DNA of 64,000 bases from contig JAYKXP010000004.1 in assembly GCA_037176845.1 (NCBI GenBank), positions 124,001-188,000 on the forward strand. Reading direction: 5' to 3'. Shown here one piece after another: positions 33,004-44,408 of this stretch; position 1 is the first letter of the stretch; every line of letters begins with the position of its first letter. The position numbers and the translations under genes are program-made. A model generated the notes under the pieces. It was not told where the DNA came from and made no database searches. It was given only the letters and a program-made list of their open reading frames with translations. The DNA comes from Paramarasmius palmivorus. Its lineage: Eukaryota > Basidiomycota > Agaricomycetes > Agaricales > Marasmiaceae.

Positions 33004-35908
33004 TCAATATTCCACTCGTAAAAGACTCTCCAACTCTGAAAACATCTGCTCATCATGATTCACCTCTCTGATCAGCATCAAATCCCAGCCAAAATCACGA
33101 CGTCCTCCAAAGATACCATTACCCCTTTCCACTTCCGCTTCTCCGACCTCCCCGTATCCTATCCCAAATGATAGCATCGAAACCGTCGATTTTGAGGTGT
33201 CAAATGAGTCGGCACCGTCATCAAGTAGCTTCATCGTCTCGATAGCTCGCCGTGCACTGACATAGAAGATCTGCCGGATCTCCGCACTGGCCTGCATCAG
33301 CAGTTTCTGTACCAACCGTTGCATGACACCGGGATATCCAACACTGCGATCACTTTTCATCCGAGCTTTCAATTTCGGAGGTGAGAGAAATGCGAGCGAA
33401 TAAAGTGCCATGACGAGCTTATCTAGATAACTGATCCAAGTTTCCTTGGACATCAGGATTATCTGGAAATCAGCATCAACCACAGGCAACCGATGAACCA
33501 GGGAAACGAAGAAGTGCCACAAGGTAGGTTGCGGTATCGCTTTGGCGATTACCTGACGGTTCGCGTCGGTTTGGCTAAGCCTGGTAAACACTTCGAGCGC
33601 TATATCAGCCAATGGGGGCGGTCTTGACGAGGCCAACCCGCCAACGGCTTGAATACAACCCATGGGTGTTACAGCTTCAACGGGGTCGACGATGTATGAG
33701 GCCACTACACGAAAGATGCGCTTGGTCAGCCTGGTGGTAACCTGTCGAGGCAGGTAATTTTCATCAGCCAGAGGCATGAAGGCGGCGACGCTGCTAAGAG
33801 TGTATAGGACATCTTTCCGAACAGTGATTAATTCACTGAGGGATAGTGCCGGCGAAGCGGGTTTTAGAGGAATGGTCGAAGATAACTGGCATGCTCTGAG
33901 CATGAGGTCCAATGCCCGTGGGTGTTCTGCAATATATTTCCCGTTGTCCGGCATGACACATAGATTCCGAATGATGTTGAGGACCGCGAGGATCACGGTT
34001 CCAGGTTTATTCCGCAACCCCAAGCTGTGATCTGTGCAGGCTTGATATTGCTCAAGACCTGCAAAGGGTCGAGTTTCTGATTCATAAACCGCGTTTGTGA
34101 GAGTTCTGTTTGTCGTTATATCCTGTTCAACATCTCCGACATCCTTATCCTCTGCTCCGTCGAAACACAGGTCCTCCATCAAATCCAGCACTTCGTCCAA
34201 CAGGTCGGGACAATTGTTTATCGGGAATCCTGTGTTTGGCTGTTGCCCCTTCATAGTCGAGAGTAGCGTAAAGGTTGTCAACGCGTAGGAAAGTTCCGTG
34301 GATAGTCGCGAACGTATCGACATTGTTAGCGAGTCAATATCGATAGTCCCCCACTCGTTGAGCTCCCGAAGCGGCCTCCTTGCATGGTTAGCGATTTCGG
34401 CCTCGATTTGGTTGGCGTCCCGGCCACCATAGGTATCGACCTCGCGAGCAAAAGGAACGTATTCGATTTTTCGGCGTGACGGTTCAAGACGGGGCCTCGC
34501 CTGTTGATTCATAGTGGTCACTTGGGAAGAAGACCCAGGGTTGGAAGGTCCCACGATTGGACGCTCGCTTGTAGAACCTGCCGGCTGGCACGGTATAAGT
34601 AAGATTCAACTTGACCTACGCGGAGAAACAAGGTTCAACTTACGAGAGCTGAGTCAAGTGATTCTAAATTGAATGACAGTTTGAGTGATGATATACTTCT
34701 AAAGCAAAGGAACACCTACCGGTTTTTTGCCTGACACGCTTTCCGTCAAATTCTTCCGACTCGAGCTTCCTTTTGAGACCCTGCGGATCTTCCGAGGCAT
34801 TGTTATCCATGATGTTATCCGAGGCAGTCATTCCCTTTGCACTTTGAGGGGTTCCCGGTGGCTGTTGAACGCCACTCGGGAAGGGCACGCCTCCGTTTGT
34901 ATTACTAGTGTTCATACTGGGAAGTGAAGCCTGTCCAGGCGTATTCGGAGGTCCCATTCTGGGGATTTGCATTGGATTTGGACCTGGGCGTGACGGTGTC
35001 CCCGGCACACCGCCCGAGCCATTCATTTTCATCGCCTGCAAACTTCTTTGCTTCTCTATCGTATTCCTCTTATAGTACTCTTCAAAAGAAGCCAGCACGT
35101 TATTGTAGTAATGCTGAAGGGTTTGGGCGGTGGACGTCATGTTGCCATCGAGGGATGGGAAACTTTCTGGAAGGTCGAACAAAGGTAGTAATGATGACCA
35201 CATATTGTTGTTTGTGAACTATTCGGAACATGTTAGCGCGACAGCCTAGATGAAAAAAAAGTCATGCAATACACACATTGGCCGCTCCTCCACGCTGAAA
35301 AACCATCGCCCACAACCTGAACAAATCAACATCTTTTCCTGCCAACCTAAACGAACCGGGTTCCGAAGAAGGCTCCAAGTCGCTGAACATGGAAGTATTG
35401 GGATCGTAATTAGGCGTAGGAACACCAGTCAAAGCTGGAGGTAATGGGGTGTTTTGTTTCATCATGAAATTGGCGAGACCGGCGAGAAAGCCTCTAGTTC
35501 GCTCGTTTGGGGCCGTCGAATGGGCCGAAGGGATTGGATTTGAAGAGTGTGACATTGAGGAATCGAGGAAAGAGGAAGAGTTTGCCGAGTTTGATAGTGA
35601 TAGAGACTGGTTATTCGTCGGAATTTGGAAATTTGTATGACCAGGGAGAGAATCATGGGTGCCCTGTATTCCTCCGAAAAGTGATCCCGAACTTGCTCCG
35701 CCACCGTAAGAGGAATTGCTGTTCATTCTAGCCTGGCTGACCTGACTGAGTGCGAGCATTTGCTTCTGCAACGGTGCATCTAGAGGGCCATATGACGGGT
35801 CGAACGAAGGCATGAAGCCTGACTGCTGATTATTCCCCGGCCTAGCAAAACGGTCAATTTCCAGATAAAAGATAATGGGAAAAGACAACAAACAGTCACT
35901 TACAGCAT
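33004..35908 (-). CDS. SWI1: Swi1-like ARID subunit of the SWI/SNF chromatin remodeller
   Basis: Five exons on the minus strand: 35908-35904, 35841-35277, 35218-34720, 34663-34644, 34584-33004; 889 residues. An Asn/Ser/Gln-rich N-terminus leads into an ARID DNA-binding domain (about 130-235): KQNTPLPPALTGVP, RLAGKDVDLFRLWAMVFQRG, NNNMWSSLLPLFDLP, LQHYYNNVLASFEEYYKRN. After a linker, a helical C-terminal domain (about 380-889) begins RRKIEYVPFAREVDTYGGRD and includes VILAVLNIIRNLCVMPDN, as in the BAF250/Swi1 family. These proteins target the ATP-dependent SWI/SNF remodeller to chromatin. The start is inferred: a 5-nt first coding exon (ATG CT) joined to LPGNNQQSG; the next methionine, in GFMPSFDPS, is an alternative. 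Confidence 0.85.
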
Positions 35909-36613
35909 TGACTCTGGCTGGCAATCCCTCTGATGCTCGTGCTCGATGGCTAGGACGGGTAGAAACGATGTTTCCCACAAAATCGAACCGCGACTCTGTG
36001 TACTTAAGGTTATTCAAGTTTTCTCATTTTTTCAGTGAAATCTGACATTCGTTTTCTATATACTCTTCTGCGCTTCTTAGCATGTTTGGAATATTGCAGT
36101 GACGCCTAGTGACGCCCAGCACTCCGTCGTCCGACAACCGCAGCATCCAGCCAAGTTCAATACGTTGCTACCCGTGACCGGGACCGGACGCCGAATTCCG
36201 ACCTGATCTCGAAAACCCAGGCCTCGAGATGACCTCTTATATAGATCTGCGATGTATTTCTATATGTACGCGTGTACGCGTTGTTTGCTGCACATTGAGA
36301 GCCACAACTAGGTACCAGGTAGAGTGGGTTTATTGTGGAGCCATCCAATAATACATAGCAGACCATGGCGGGACTGGTAGCTTGGGTTTTTGGAATCAGA
36401 CCATAAATATTTATCCAGGACCTCTGACTACAATTTAGTATCTCGACGTTCACGACCCTTACTGTAGTTGGAAGATTCAGCGCAAGCAGCTATCAGTGCT
36501 ATCTATATGAGGCCCTGTGAGGTTTTGGAACGGTGTGACATGAATGTGACATTTCGTGCAGAAAAAAAGTATTTCTCCCACGCAAAAAAATTTGGCCGTT
36601 TTCTCTCTCCTTC
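35909..36613. other. Divergent intergenic region between SWI1 and the DUF1764 gene
   Basis: About 700 bp with leader sequences of both genes. Short open frames on both strands end quickly and show no family resemblance. Nothing further recognised. Confidence 0.5.
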
Positions 36614-37204
36614 ATGATCATGGCAAAATCTGAAATCGACGACATTTTTGCTTCCAAGGGCAAGGGCAAGGCACCCCCAGTACCTTCTACAAACTCCGAA
36701 CTATCTTCAGAAGCATCCTCTTCGAAAGCAAAGTCTGGCAAAAAACGAAAACGGAAACACGAGGCCTCCACCCCGCTGGTTTCCTCGACCGCAGAGACTG
36801 TTGTCGATCCATCTGCCCAAGTGCCTAGTGCAAAGAGGCAGAAGGCTGACAAGAAAGTAAAAGAAATAAAGAGCAAGCCAGACAAGCCTGCTACAGTTCG
36901 TGAAGACGAAGAAAAATTCAAGGACTCGAGAGGAACAGGGCCTCGTACGTATTTTTTCTCGTGTTTTTTGCGCGATTCTCGATTAACAACCACACAGGAA
37001 GAAAAACTGATGAAGGTTGGTTGATATATAAAGAGGATGAGTTGGGTATCAATCACGAGGGAGGAGGTAATCTCGCTTTCAACGTACAATTCCAACTGAT
37101 GTCCATTGTCGTACAGACACACCCTTATGCCCATTCGACTGTGACTGTTGTAAGTCCACTACATCTATATTTTCTACTCTTACTGATGATCACCAGGTTT
37201 TTAG
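36614..37204 (+). CDS. DUF1764 family protein
   Basis: Four exons: 36614-36944, 36998-37066, 37117-37149, 37197-37204; 146 residues. The first two thirds are Lys/Ser-rich and disordered (SGKKRKRKHEA, KRQKADKKVKEIK), suggesting nuclear or nucleolar location. The conserved C-terminus RRKTDEGWLIYKEDELGI, then GGDTPLCPFDCDCCF, is the hallmark of DUF1764 proteins, which occur across eukaryotes with unknown function. The last intron interrupts the terminal cysteine cluster, and the final coding exon is only 8 nt, supplying part of Cys, then Phe and the stop. A second ATG two codons downstream (MAKSEIDD) could also serve as start. Confidence 0.88.
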
Positions 37205-37449
37205 ATACCCGTGTAGCATATACAGATACCAATTGGAGTTCTTGTTGTCGATCTCATTTTTACCTTCACGCTCGGCTCTATCGAAGCCTCGCTCGTCGCT
37301 CTTACACACGATGTGCAGAGGTCAATGTGCAGCCAACATAAACGAACCTCTTCCTCTCATCATCCAAAGATCGATTTCGTGTTCTTCTGGAAATGACCCA
37401 TGTGTTATTAGTAGGAATACATCATATACAATCTTATTGCTAAACACTT

Positions 37450-38662
37450 TTAATCATCATCGTCGTCGTCGTCGTAATCCACGAGCCCAGGCTTGGGTCG
37501 TTCTAGTGGGTCTCCAAACGGATCGTTATCGTTGATTGCCTTTTGGGCATCGTTTGCCTTCCTTGTTCGTTTATCCTCTGCCTTCTTTTCTTCTTCCGCC
37601 TTTCTCGCAAGATAAGCTTTGCTACCTACGACCTTTTCCGGGTTCTTGCATAACTTGAGTCGACGGTCAACGTCGCGTACCGCCTCTACGTCTGGCGCAT
37701 GCCCGAACTTCGTGATGAGGTCTTGAATCGCTTTGACCGAGGCCAAGATGTTGGGAGGAGGCTGGGAATCAGGGCGTGGAAGTTTCTCTTCTTTTGACTG
37801 CAACCATTTCTCCGCGATATCTGGTGCCGCCAAATGAAATGCCGCCAACGCTACTTGTGAAGGAGTATAAACAAGCTCTGCATCGGTAAACCGAGATGCC
37901 CGGACATGTGTGAGAGCAGTTTCGTAGATACTACTGTGAGTCGCGGCGAAATCGGGAGGCGCGTCAGGGAGGCTCTAGAAAGAAACATGAGCCAAGTTAA
38001 GACAGATACGAGATTATTCCGACCTGTACGTCCAACCATATCCCCCATAGAGCGCGATGGGCGTGCCATACTGCAAACTCGAAACGAAGGCTCTGCGCGA
38101 CCAGAAATTCTAGGTCTAGGACGTCCGAAGCAGAAGTCTTTGGAATGGAAGAAGTGTATGCTTCGAGAGATATCGGGTTGTTGGTTGTTTTGGTGGCAAG
38201 GAACAAGGCAGTCAACCTGTATTAGACAATGAGTTCATTCCAGCAGTACAGTGGACTTGTAAAGAACCCACATAACATTTCTAGGGTGCCAATCCATCAC
38301 CGTGTTCTTCAGATAGAATCGTTTCAGATATGTGGCTGCTGTCGCTTCGACCTCTTCTGGGAAACGGAATCGACCACATATTTGAGTGATCATGTTGGAA
38401 TAGAAGGTGACAAGGAGCAGCTCTTCATCTGCTGTCAAGAATGTAACATTTTCGGAAGAACCTGGCTGAAAACATTGAGCAACTTTTCGAGCTGAGTGCG
38501 CGAATACCCTACCTCATATGCTTCAAAAGTAGTCCGAATGACTGACACCGCTGCTTCGTTCAATGTAGACCTTATTTGGTTCAACCGTGCATGAGAGAAT
38601 CTCCAGTTTTTGAACTGAGTGCTTGCTTCGTATAATGGCTTGAGTGAAGAATCAGATGACAT
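37450..38662 (-). CDS. Cyclin H (Ccl1/Mcs2), TFIIH-associated CDK7 partner
   Basis: Four exons on the minus strand: 38662-38513, 38465-38272, 38216-38024, 37974-37450; 353 residues. Cyclin-H features: an N-terminal helix with FKNWRFSHARLNQIR, then LTADEELLLVTFYSNMI and the cyclin box core FRFPEEVEATAATYLKRFYL, NTVMDWHPRNVMLTALFLAT and LEFLVAQSLRFEFAVWHAHR. The second repeat has TPSQVALAAFHLAAPD. The C-terminus is charged and ends in a run of aspartates encoded by GAC/GAT repeats. Cyclin H activates CDK7 in the CAK module of TFIIH, which phosphorylates the RNA polymerase II tail and cell-cycle CDKs. An intron placed after FEAYE restores the link PGSSENVTFLTADEE. Confidence 0.9.
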
Positions 38663-38903
38663 AGGTGGTTAAAACCTTGCTGGAGGCTGACGACAACCGA
38701 CTCGCCCGCGCGGGTGTTGTTACCAAGTGATGTACCACTACACTGGTTTTACAGTTCTGCTCGGCTTCTGCCAACCATACTTGTCATGATTCATTCAACC
38801 AAAAGAGTCGGTTCGTTCCTGGGCAAGCAAGCTCTCTAATTGGCACGACTAGCAATCACGGTCGAGTCTTGTTTGCTCTGGCTTAGCTGGTAACCCCCCG
38901 GTC

Positions 38904-40053
38904 ATGGTGCTGGTTCACCCTTCGTTCTACGGTCGTCTGGTTTTCCAGACGCTTTTCGTTCTTTGCTTGATTTTTGGGCAGTTACAGTGCTGCTGGGCAG
39001 GCCAAATTTTCACTGATGGGCTCGCAATCATCAATAGTCCTCAGCCGGGCAAGTGAGTGTTTCGTAAAAAGTACCAGGTCTCGCGATTAATACTCAAGTT
39101 CTAACCATTCATCCTTTCCCAATAGTCCCGGACATGCAGGAAGCAATATGGCCATATCCATTGACATTTCTGGCAATGGGAAGCTGGGGCAAGATGCCAC
39201 CAATCCATCGTCACAGATGCATTACAATTCGCTGGAAATATACCTCGTCTCTTCACAAACAGCCAAAAATTTTACAGTATCATCGGGTCCTGGAATCTTT
39301 ACTCAAGAAAGTGGCACCGTTAGACATATCGATTGGCCTGTACCCTTGTGCATACCTGCTGGGACCTATAACGTGCGTGATAATCACCCTACGATTCCCA
39401 TTGCCAGTCTAATTCAACCTGTAGCTCACATTCTACGAATCTTCTATCATTGATGGAGAACCTCACTTCATAATAACCCCAATCACTATCCCTATCCAGA
39501 ATCCAAATCCGAGCAACCCACCATGCGAAGGGGATAATGAGCTTCTCGGACAACCTCAACCATCGTCGCCCCCATCTCAACCACCCTTTGGACAGGGACA
39601 GGATCAAGGGCAGGGACAAGGGCAAGGGCAGGGTACACAGACATCGGGCATGGTAACATCCTACACTGGTAGCCCCCCAACACCCACAGGGCCCGTGCTC
39701 ATCACTGTCACCCTGTCCGCTAGCGGTGGCCTACCCTTTCCATTCCCAATCACGGTGACACAGACCGCATCTACAGTAATTGTGTCTGAAATAGTCCGCG
39801 AAAGGACGGTAACCTCCTTGGCGGGAACATCGACATTGACGTGAGCGGTACCAATGTCTGTTCATATTGCGCTCACTAAAGCTCGCTTGATTTTAGGTTT
39901 GTGGAAACTCAGACTCTCCTTGTGACGACCACGGCTACTCCACCACCAAGGGATCCAGGAGGGATATCGGGCGCTATACCAGTGAATACGGGCGATGCTA
40001 CGAGGCCTTCGTTCTGGATAATATTGGCCCCTCTCATCATGATCTGGTTATGA
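38904..40053 (+). CDS. Secreted, probably GPI-anchored cell-surface protein
   Basis: Four exons: 38904-39052, 39126-39372, 39425-39840, 39897-40053; 322 residues. The first 30 residues form a signal peptide with a strong hydrophobic core (VFQTLFVLCLIFGQLQCCWA). Residues about 35-150 look like one beta-rich extracellular domain: IFTDGLAIINSPQPG, AISIDISGNGKLG, YNSLEIYLVSS, CIPAGTYNLTFYES, HFIITPITIPIQN. A low-complexity linker follows (Pro-rich, then a Gly-Gln dipeptide run), then a Thr/Ser-rich region, and the protein ends in a short hydrophobic tail (FWIILAPLIMIWL), as in GPI-anchor signals. I do not recognise the domain by name; related arrangements occur in fungal wall proteins. Confidence 0.75.
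39589..39637 (+). repeat. Degenerate 6-bp repeat coding Gly-Gln
   Basis: Units close to GGACAG/GGGCAG/GGGCAA are repeated about eight times inside the surface-protein gene, encoding alternating Gly and Gln (GQGQDQGQGQGQ). Such coding microsatellites change length easily. Confidence 0.7.
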
Positions 40054-40463
40054 GGACTTCAAGATTGTATGGAGGTACTTAATGGGACTACTATTTAAGC
40101 ATGGAGACTTCGATTTGATTCCCACTAATGACTTGATACCACTGAACATCGAGCAAGAATTTAGAAAGCCGCCGAAGGCGTTTAACCTGTTAGCTGCGGA
40201 GTGCCGAGCGGGGTTACACAGTGTAAGAGACTCATTCTAGCATGATTGACCTGTCTAGATATTGCCTTTTCACCTAGGCAAGTAAAAAGTAAAAAAAACA
40301 CCCTATGGCGGCCAAGCGTACTGAGGATAGCGTGACAGTCACTACCGTGACATTCTTATAAGCCGTTGCTAGGTCGCTACCGCTTTCTTTTCTACTACTG
40401 CACCGACTGCACATCGAAACAACTTTCACTGTCAATCAAAGACACGTCAATCAGCTCAAAATA
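40054..40463. other. Intergenic between the surface protein and DUF7726-like genes
   Basis: No gene supported. A short repeat of TGACAGTCAC and CCGTGACA lies near 40333-40352, of unclear meaning. Confidence 0.45.
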
Positions 40464-41278
40464 ATGCCTCCAAAGCGTAAATCCGATGCCATGGAGCCCT
40501 CGACTGCCCAAGAGCATGTCATTGACCCCGACAACGACTCAACGACGCGTCCTGAACCGGCCAAAAAGGCGCGTCTTTCTGAGCCTTCCAGCTCCAAAAC
40601 CAAAGGGAAGGCGAAGGGCAAGGAAGAACAGCCTTCTAGCTGGCAAGATGTGGTTTTGGAGACTAACGATGATGGTACGTCGATTCGATGTCTTCTGGAA
40701 ATGTATAATTAATCGTTTTGACTGCCCTTAATAGGTACAATTCCTGTCTAGTAAGGTGTCAAGCGCTTCGTTTTTCTCTCCAGTTATTGTTTATCTTTGA
40801 ATAGTGACGACTGCGCTGAAGTGAGGAGGAAGATTAGACAATTGACACAGACGCCAGGTTTCAAGGTACGCGTCAATACGCGTGTCTTTTGAATAGCAAT
40901 TGACTTTTACGGTTTTAGATTACACATTGGTTGAAGGATATCGGTAATATTAACAACAACTCTTATAATCGGTTCAGTACGTATGCCACACTTTCGCTTC
41001 GCAACGCGTCAATTCATGCAAACACGCAGTGAAAGAGAAGGGACGTACTGATGGCGCGTCTAATGGAACGTATTACGCGGCGTAAGTTTGTCTGTTACTA
41101 TTGTATATCTGCGTTACTTGTACTGACACCGATACTGGACAGTTACGTGTACTTTGAAAAAGTCCGCATTGCACAAGGCAAGAAGAAGACTGCAGGGCGA
41201 AAGGCTAACGAAGAACAGTACCCTTTCGGATTCCCACTGGAGAATAGGCGCAAAGTTTGGGTTATCACCGGCAGGTAG
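40464..41278 (+). CDS. DUF7726-like small nuclear protein
   Basis: Six exons: 40464-40674, 40735-40750, 40805-40865, 40919-40976, 41030-41081, 41143-41278; 177 residues. A basic, disordered N-terminus (MPPKRKSDAMEP, KKARLSEP, KTKGKAKGKEE) with a nuclear-localisation look precedes a compact conserved-looking domain (about 75-165): DCAEVRRKIRQLTQTPG, ITHWLKDIGNINNNSYNRFM, NGTYYAAYVYFEKVRIAQGK and KKTAGRKANEEQYPFGFPL. I associate this with the fungal DUF7726 domain, which resembles a helix-turn-helix-type fold; that link is from memory and not certain. Exon 2 is only 16 nt. It converges with FAP7, 56 bp between stops. Confidence 0.75.
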
Positions 41279-41334
41279 AATGACTTGGCCAGATCCCAGA
41301 GTACATCTTTCTATCCAAGTTTCTTAATTGTATC

Positions 41335-41982
41335 CTAGCTTTCTTGATCCCTTTGCGCCTTCCAGGCTGTAATCCACTCAACGATCCTTGCTACATTAGC
41401 CTCTATGTCTTCCATAGTTTCGCTCTTCAATTCGACGACGATTTCTTCTGGGTACGATGACCGTGCCTCTTCAAGAACAACTTGCATTATTTCTGCTTCG
41501 TTATTCTCTTGGATCTTCTTCAGAGGGTACCCTCTGCAACAGCGCGCTCAGATAGAGGTCGAGTTCTTGGCTGACATGACTGCACACCTTTTTTCTAACC
41601 GATCCCAGAGCTGACTATGATCGCAACGCAAAACAACTACTAGATCTGCCCATCGCTCTGGGAAAACTTCACACGAGTGCCAGTCAAGAACGACACCTCC
41701 TTCGGCTACCAAAGGTTCCAATTCATCTAGGAGCTAAATGCCAAGGTTTGAGCTAGTGTGAGAAGTGAAAAGTCCACGGTGACGCACCCTGTCCTCATCA
41801 ACTGTATAGCTCTGCCATTCCTCGTCATACTCTTCGTAGAGTTGCTTCTCCTTGACCCAATCGCCGACATTTATATGCCGCAATGGTATCGGAGATTCGT
41901 TGCAAAGGAGCTGAGCATGTGTCGATTTTCCTGTGCCTGGAGTACCGGTGATGATAATTACAGGTGCTGACTGTTGGCTCAT
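41335..41982 (-). CDS. FAP7: Fap7/hCINAP adenylate kinase-like NTPase for 40S ribosome maturation
   Basis: Three exons on the minus strand: 41982-41788, 41733-41588, 41533-41335; 179 residues, the usual length. The P-loop GTPGTGKST is at residues 13-21; it is followed by HINVGDWVKEKQLYEEYDEE, TVDEDRLLDELEPLV, GGVVLDWHSCEVFPERWADLV and VVVLRCDHSQLWDRLEKRGYP, all typical of the Fap7/adenylate kinase 6 family. Fap7 binds uS11 (Rps14) and acts in late cytoplasmic 20S pre-rRNA cleavage; it also has weak adenylate kinase activity. The C-terminus (KIQENNEAEIMQVVLEEA, ANVARIVEWI) matches the family too. Confidence 0.93.
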
Positions 41983-42241
41983 CTGTGTGCTCGTAGAGTT
42001 CGTGAGAGTGGTACGCAGAGAAAAAAAAAAAATTAAATTCATTTGATCTTGTGACACCCAATCTCCGGGTCGACGCCTCCGTGAGAGCAACTGTTAGCCG
42101 TTAAGGTTTCTCGCGATCGTTGCTGTCCCTGCCCCTCACCTTTTCCCCTTCCACCTCCATGTTCGCCTCCAGGAGAGGGTCTTGATTTTTCTTCATTATT
42201 TCGTCGCCGTGCCAAGTCACTCTTCGTTTTCGCCCCTACTA

Positions 42242-44228
42242 ATGGTACCAACGCCCACAGTTCCCGGTCCTCTCGACATTCGACAGACCTCTCCTTCTGA
42301 TTTCCCCGTATTTGCAGCACCGAACACTGCTCCGACACCTTGTTGCCCACCAAACGAAGTGGTCATTGCGCTCTCTACATCCATACTGATTCCGGATTAC
42401 TCCCGATTCTACCAAACTCCGATTCAAGATTTCCGTGGGCCCACATACGCCGCGCTAGGAGATGGATCTCTGGTGACGGCCGCACTCATGCACGACATTT
42501 TCTCTGCGAACATTATGTTGAGCTTACTCGTTCTACTCACCACAATCTTCTTGCGGAACACATTCGTGTCTGGAAGCTATCTCCGACGAACCAAAGTCCG
42601 GCGGAAGGTTCTGTTCTACATGCTTTTCGTGAGCCAGGTCGTGGCATGCATCGGTACGATCCCCCAGATTTTCTCATTCTTTAAGGGAAATCTGGACTGT
42701 TCCATGTATGCTATCCCTGAATATCTGTCCTATAGTTGACTAAATTTCATACCAGCCTTATTTACACCACCAATATCGCTGCTTCAATATCACTGAGTAT
42801 TCTGGTGCGTTGTCCGTCCGCTAGTGAAACTACTGAACCGCTTCATGTCGCATAGATGACCGGGATACTGGGATACAAAGCATATAAATGTCTTGAAAAT
42901 TCTATGATTGTCTACGGAATACTGGTCCTGTTTTTGATTGGGTCGTCGGTAGCCATGATTCTCGACATTACCCATATTCAAGGCATCCAAAGAATTTCAG
43001 GTGCAGTCAATGGATAGCCGATTGGTCTCGCTCTAATGCAATTTACAGGCAGTTGTTCTCGATCTGGCGATCTACTATTCGTTCGAGTCTACTTGATAGT
43101 CCAGTTCGCGCAATCGTTGTTTCTGTCTTGCTGCTGTGAGTCATTTCAAAGCATCCACCAGTCAATCCCTCAACATTTGCAGTTTTATACGCGGTTTGGA
43201 AGTCCCATGGCTCACCTACCGTCAGAGGACGCATTTCGATAACACTTAGCATGGACGGTGATCTCGACGTCACTGACCTACAGAGATTTGGTCGACGTGG
43301 ATGGTTGGACTATGATCCTGCCAAGGAACAAAAACTTTGCGTCATTATTTCCAAATCTCCGAAGAGTAGGATTCGCCAATACTCTTCCTACGATATATTT
43401 TCCCGGTTGCGAGCATTTCTTTTCCGCCGTCCTCTCATGGCACCATCGCGTCCCCAGTCCTCAATGGGTGAACATCTTCTGGCAGATGGGATCATCAAGG
43501 AGGCCCAGGAAACACACAGATGCGTTTCACCTGTGGTTTCCTCCCACAGTCGAATCAGTCAATTTATCCCCAATATGCAACTGTTTCGGCAAGTCATCAA
43601 AGATGAAGTCAGTACTCGTTCCATGTGCATCTTTCTTTGCCTAACTCCATCTTAGTTGTGCTACACGGCGCTGATAACCACCACCTATGTGATTTTTGCC
43701 GTCCTGTCTGTTATAGGCAGCAACTTTGGTAACGATATCCCTGTTATTGGGTGGATCGGTCTCAGTTGTGAGTTGTTCCTCGCACCCTCTTTCCATGATT
43801 AGACTAAGTGTTTCCAAGGGGCTGTTATGTCGCTACTGGCCGTGCATAGTTTTGGGCGTGTGATTCATCGGCATGAGGCAGATACTGCGGTTCGTCGTGC
43901 AGTGGCGAGCCGTTCCTGGCCTCGTGATGAACGTCACACGCGTTTCACCGTCGGTGAGCTACAGAGAAGAAACTCCGGTAGCGACCAGGATGAAGGAGAC
44001 ATCAGCTCGTTTTCTGATCCTTTCCCAAACTCGCGACATGTGAATACATATAGTCGGGCTTCACGGAATTCCCTGCTTTCGGAATCCTCCGTTGCACTTT
44101 CAATCACCAGATCCCCAAACACTTGTCATCAAGCACTACATACAAGTGTACCCCCAGTATGCATCCCGTCGCCTACAGCTCAATTTCCGGAATCAAATCG
44201 GACTACGCCCCTCAGTACGCCACTCTGA
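42242..44228 (+). CDS. Seven-transmembrane protein of unknown function (Agaricomycete type)
   Basis: Seven exons: 42242-42705, 42756-42804, 42856-43000, 43049-43135, 43183-43607, 43656-43767, 43819-44228; 563 residues. Hydrophobic spans, in order: ANIMLSLLVLLTTIFL, LFYMLFVSQVVACIG, ILIYTTNIAASISLSILM, IVYGILVLFLIGSSVAMIL, VRVYLIVQFAQSLFLSCC, CYTALITTTYVIFAVLSVIG and IPVIGWIGLSWAVMSLLAV. A long loop of about 140 residues separates spans 5 and 6 and reads as disordered; its frame is the least certain part, as a second frame is also open there. The C-terminal tail is Ser-rich. No receptor family can be assigned; the layout resembles a large group of uncharacterised mushroom membrane proteins. 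Confidence 0.75.
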
Positions 44229-44408
44229 TTCTCGTACCCTGACTATCATACATTCCTTATGAGAACTCGACCTGTTTATTAGTTACTTATAGGAAAGCTA
44301 TTGCTATTGACTGTAGAAGATATAGGTACAATGTTTAAAATCTCGCATGTAACATGTTTTTTTTTGAAAATGACTGAGTTTCCCACGATTGTTTGACACC
44401 AACCAAAA

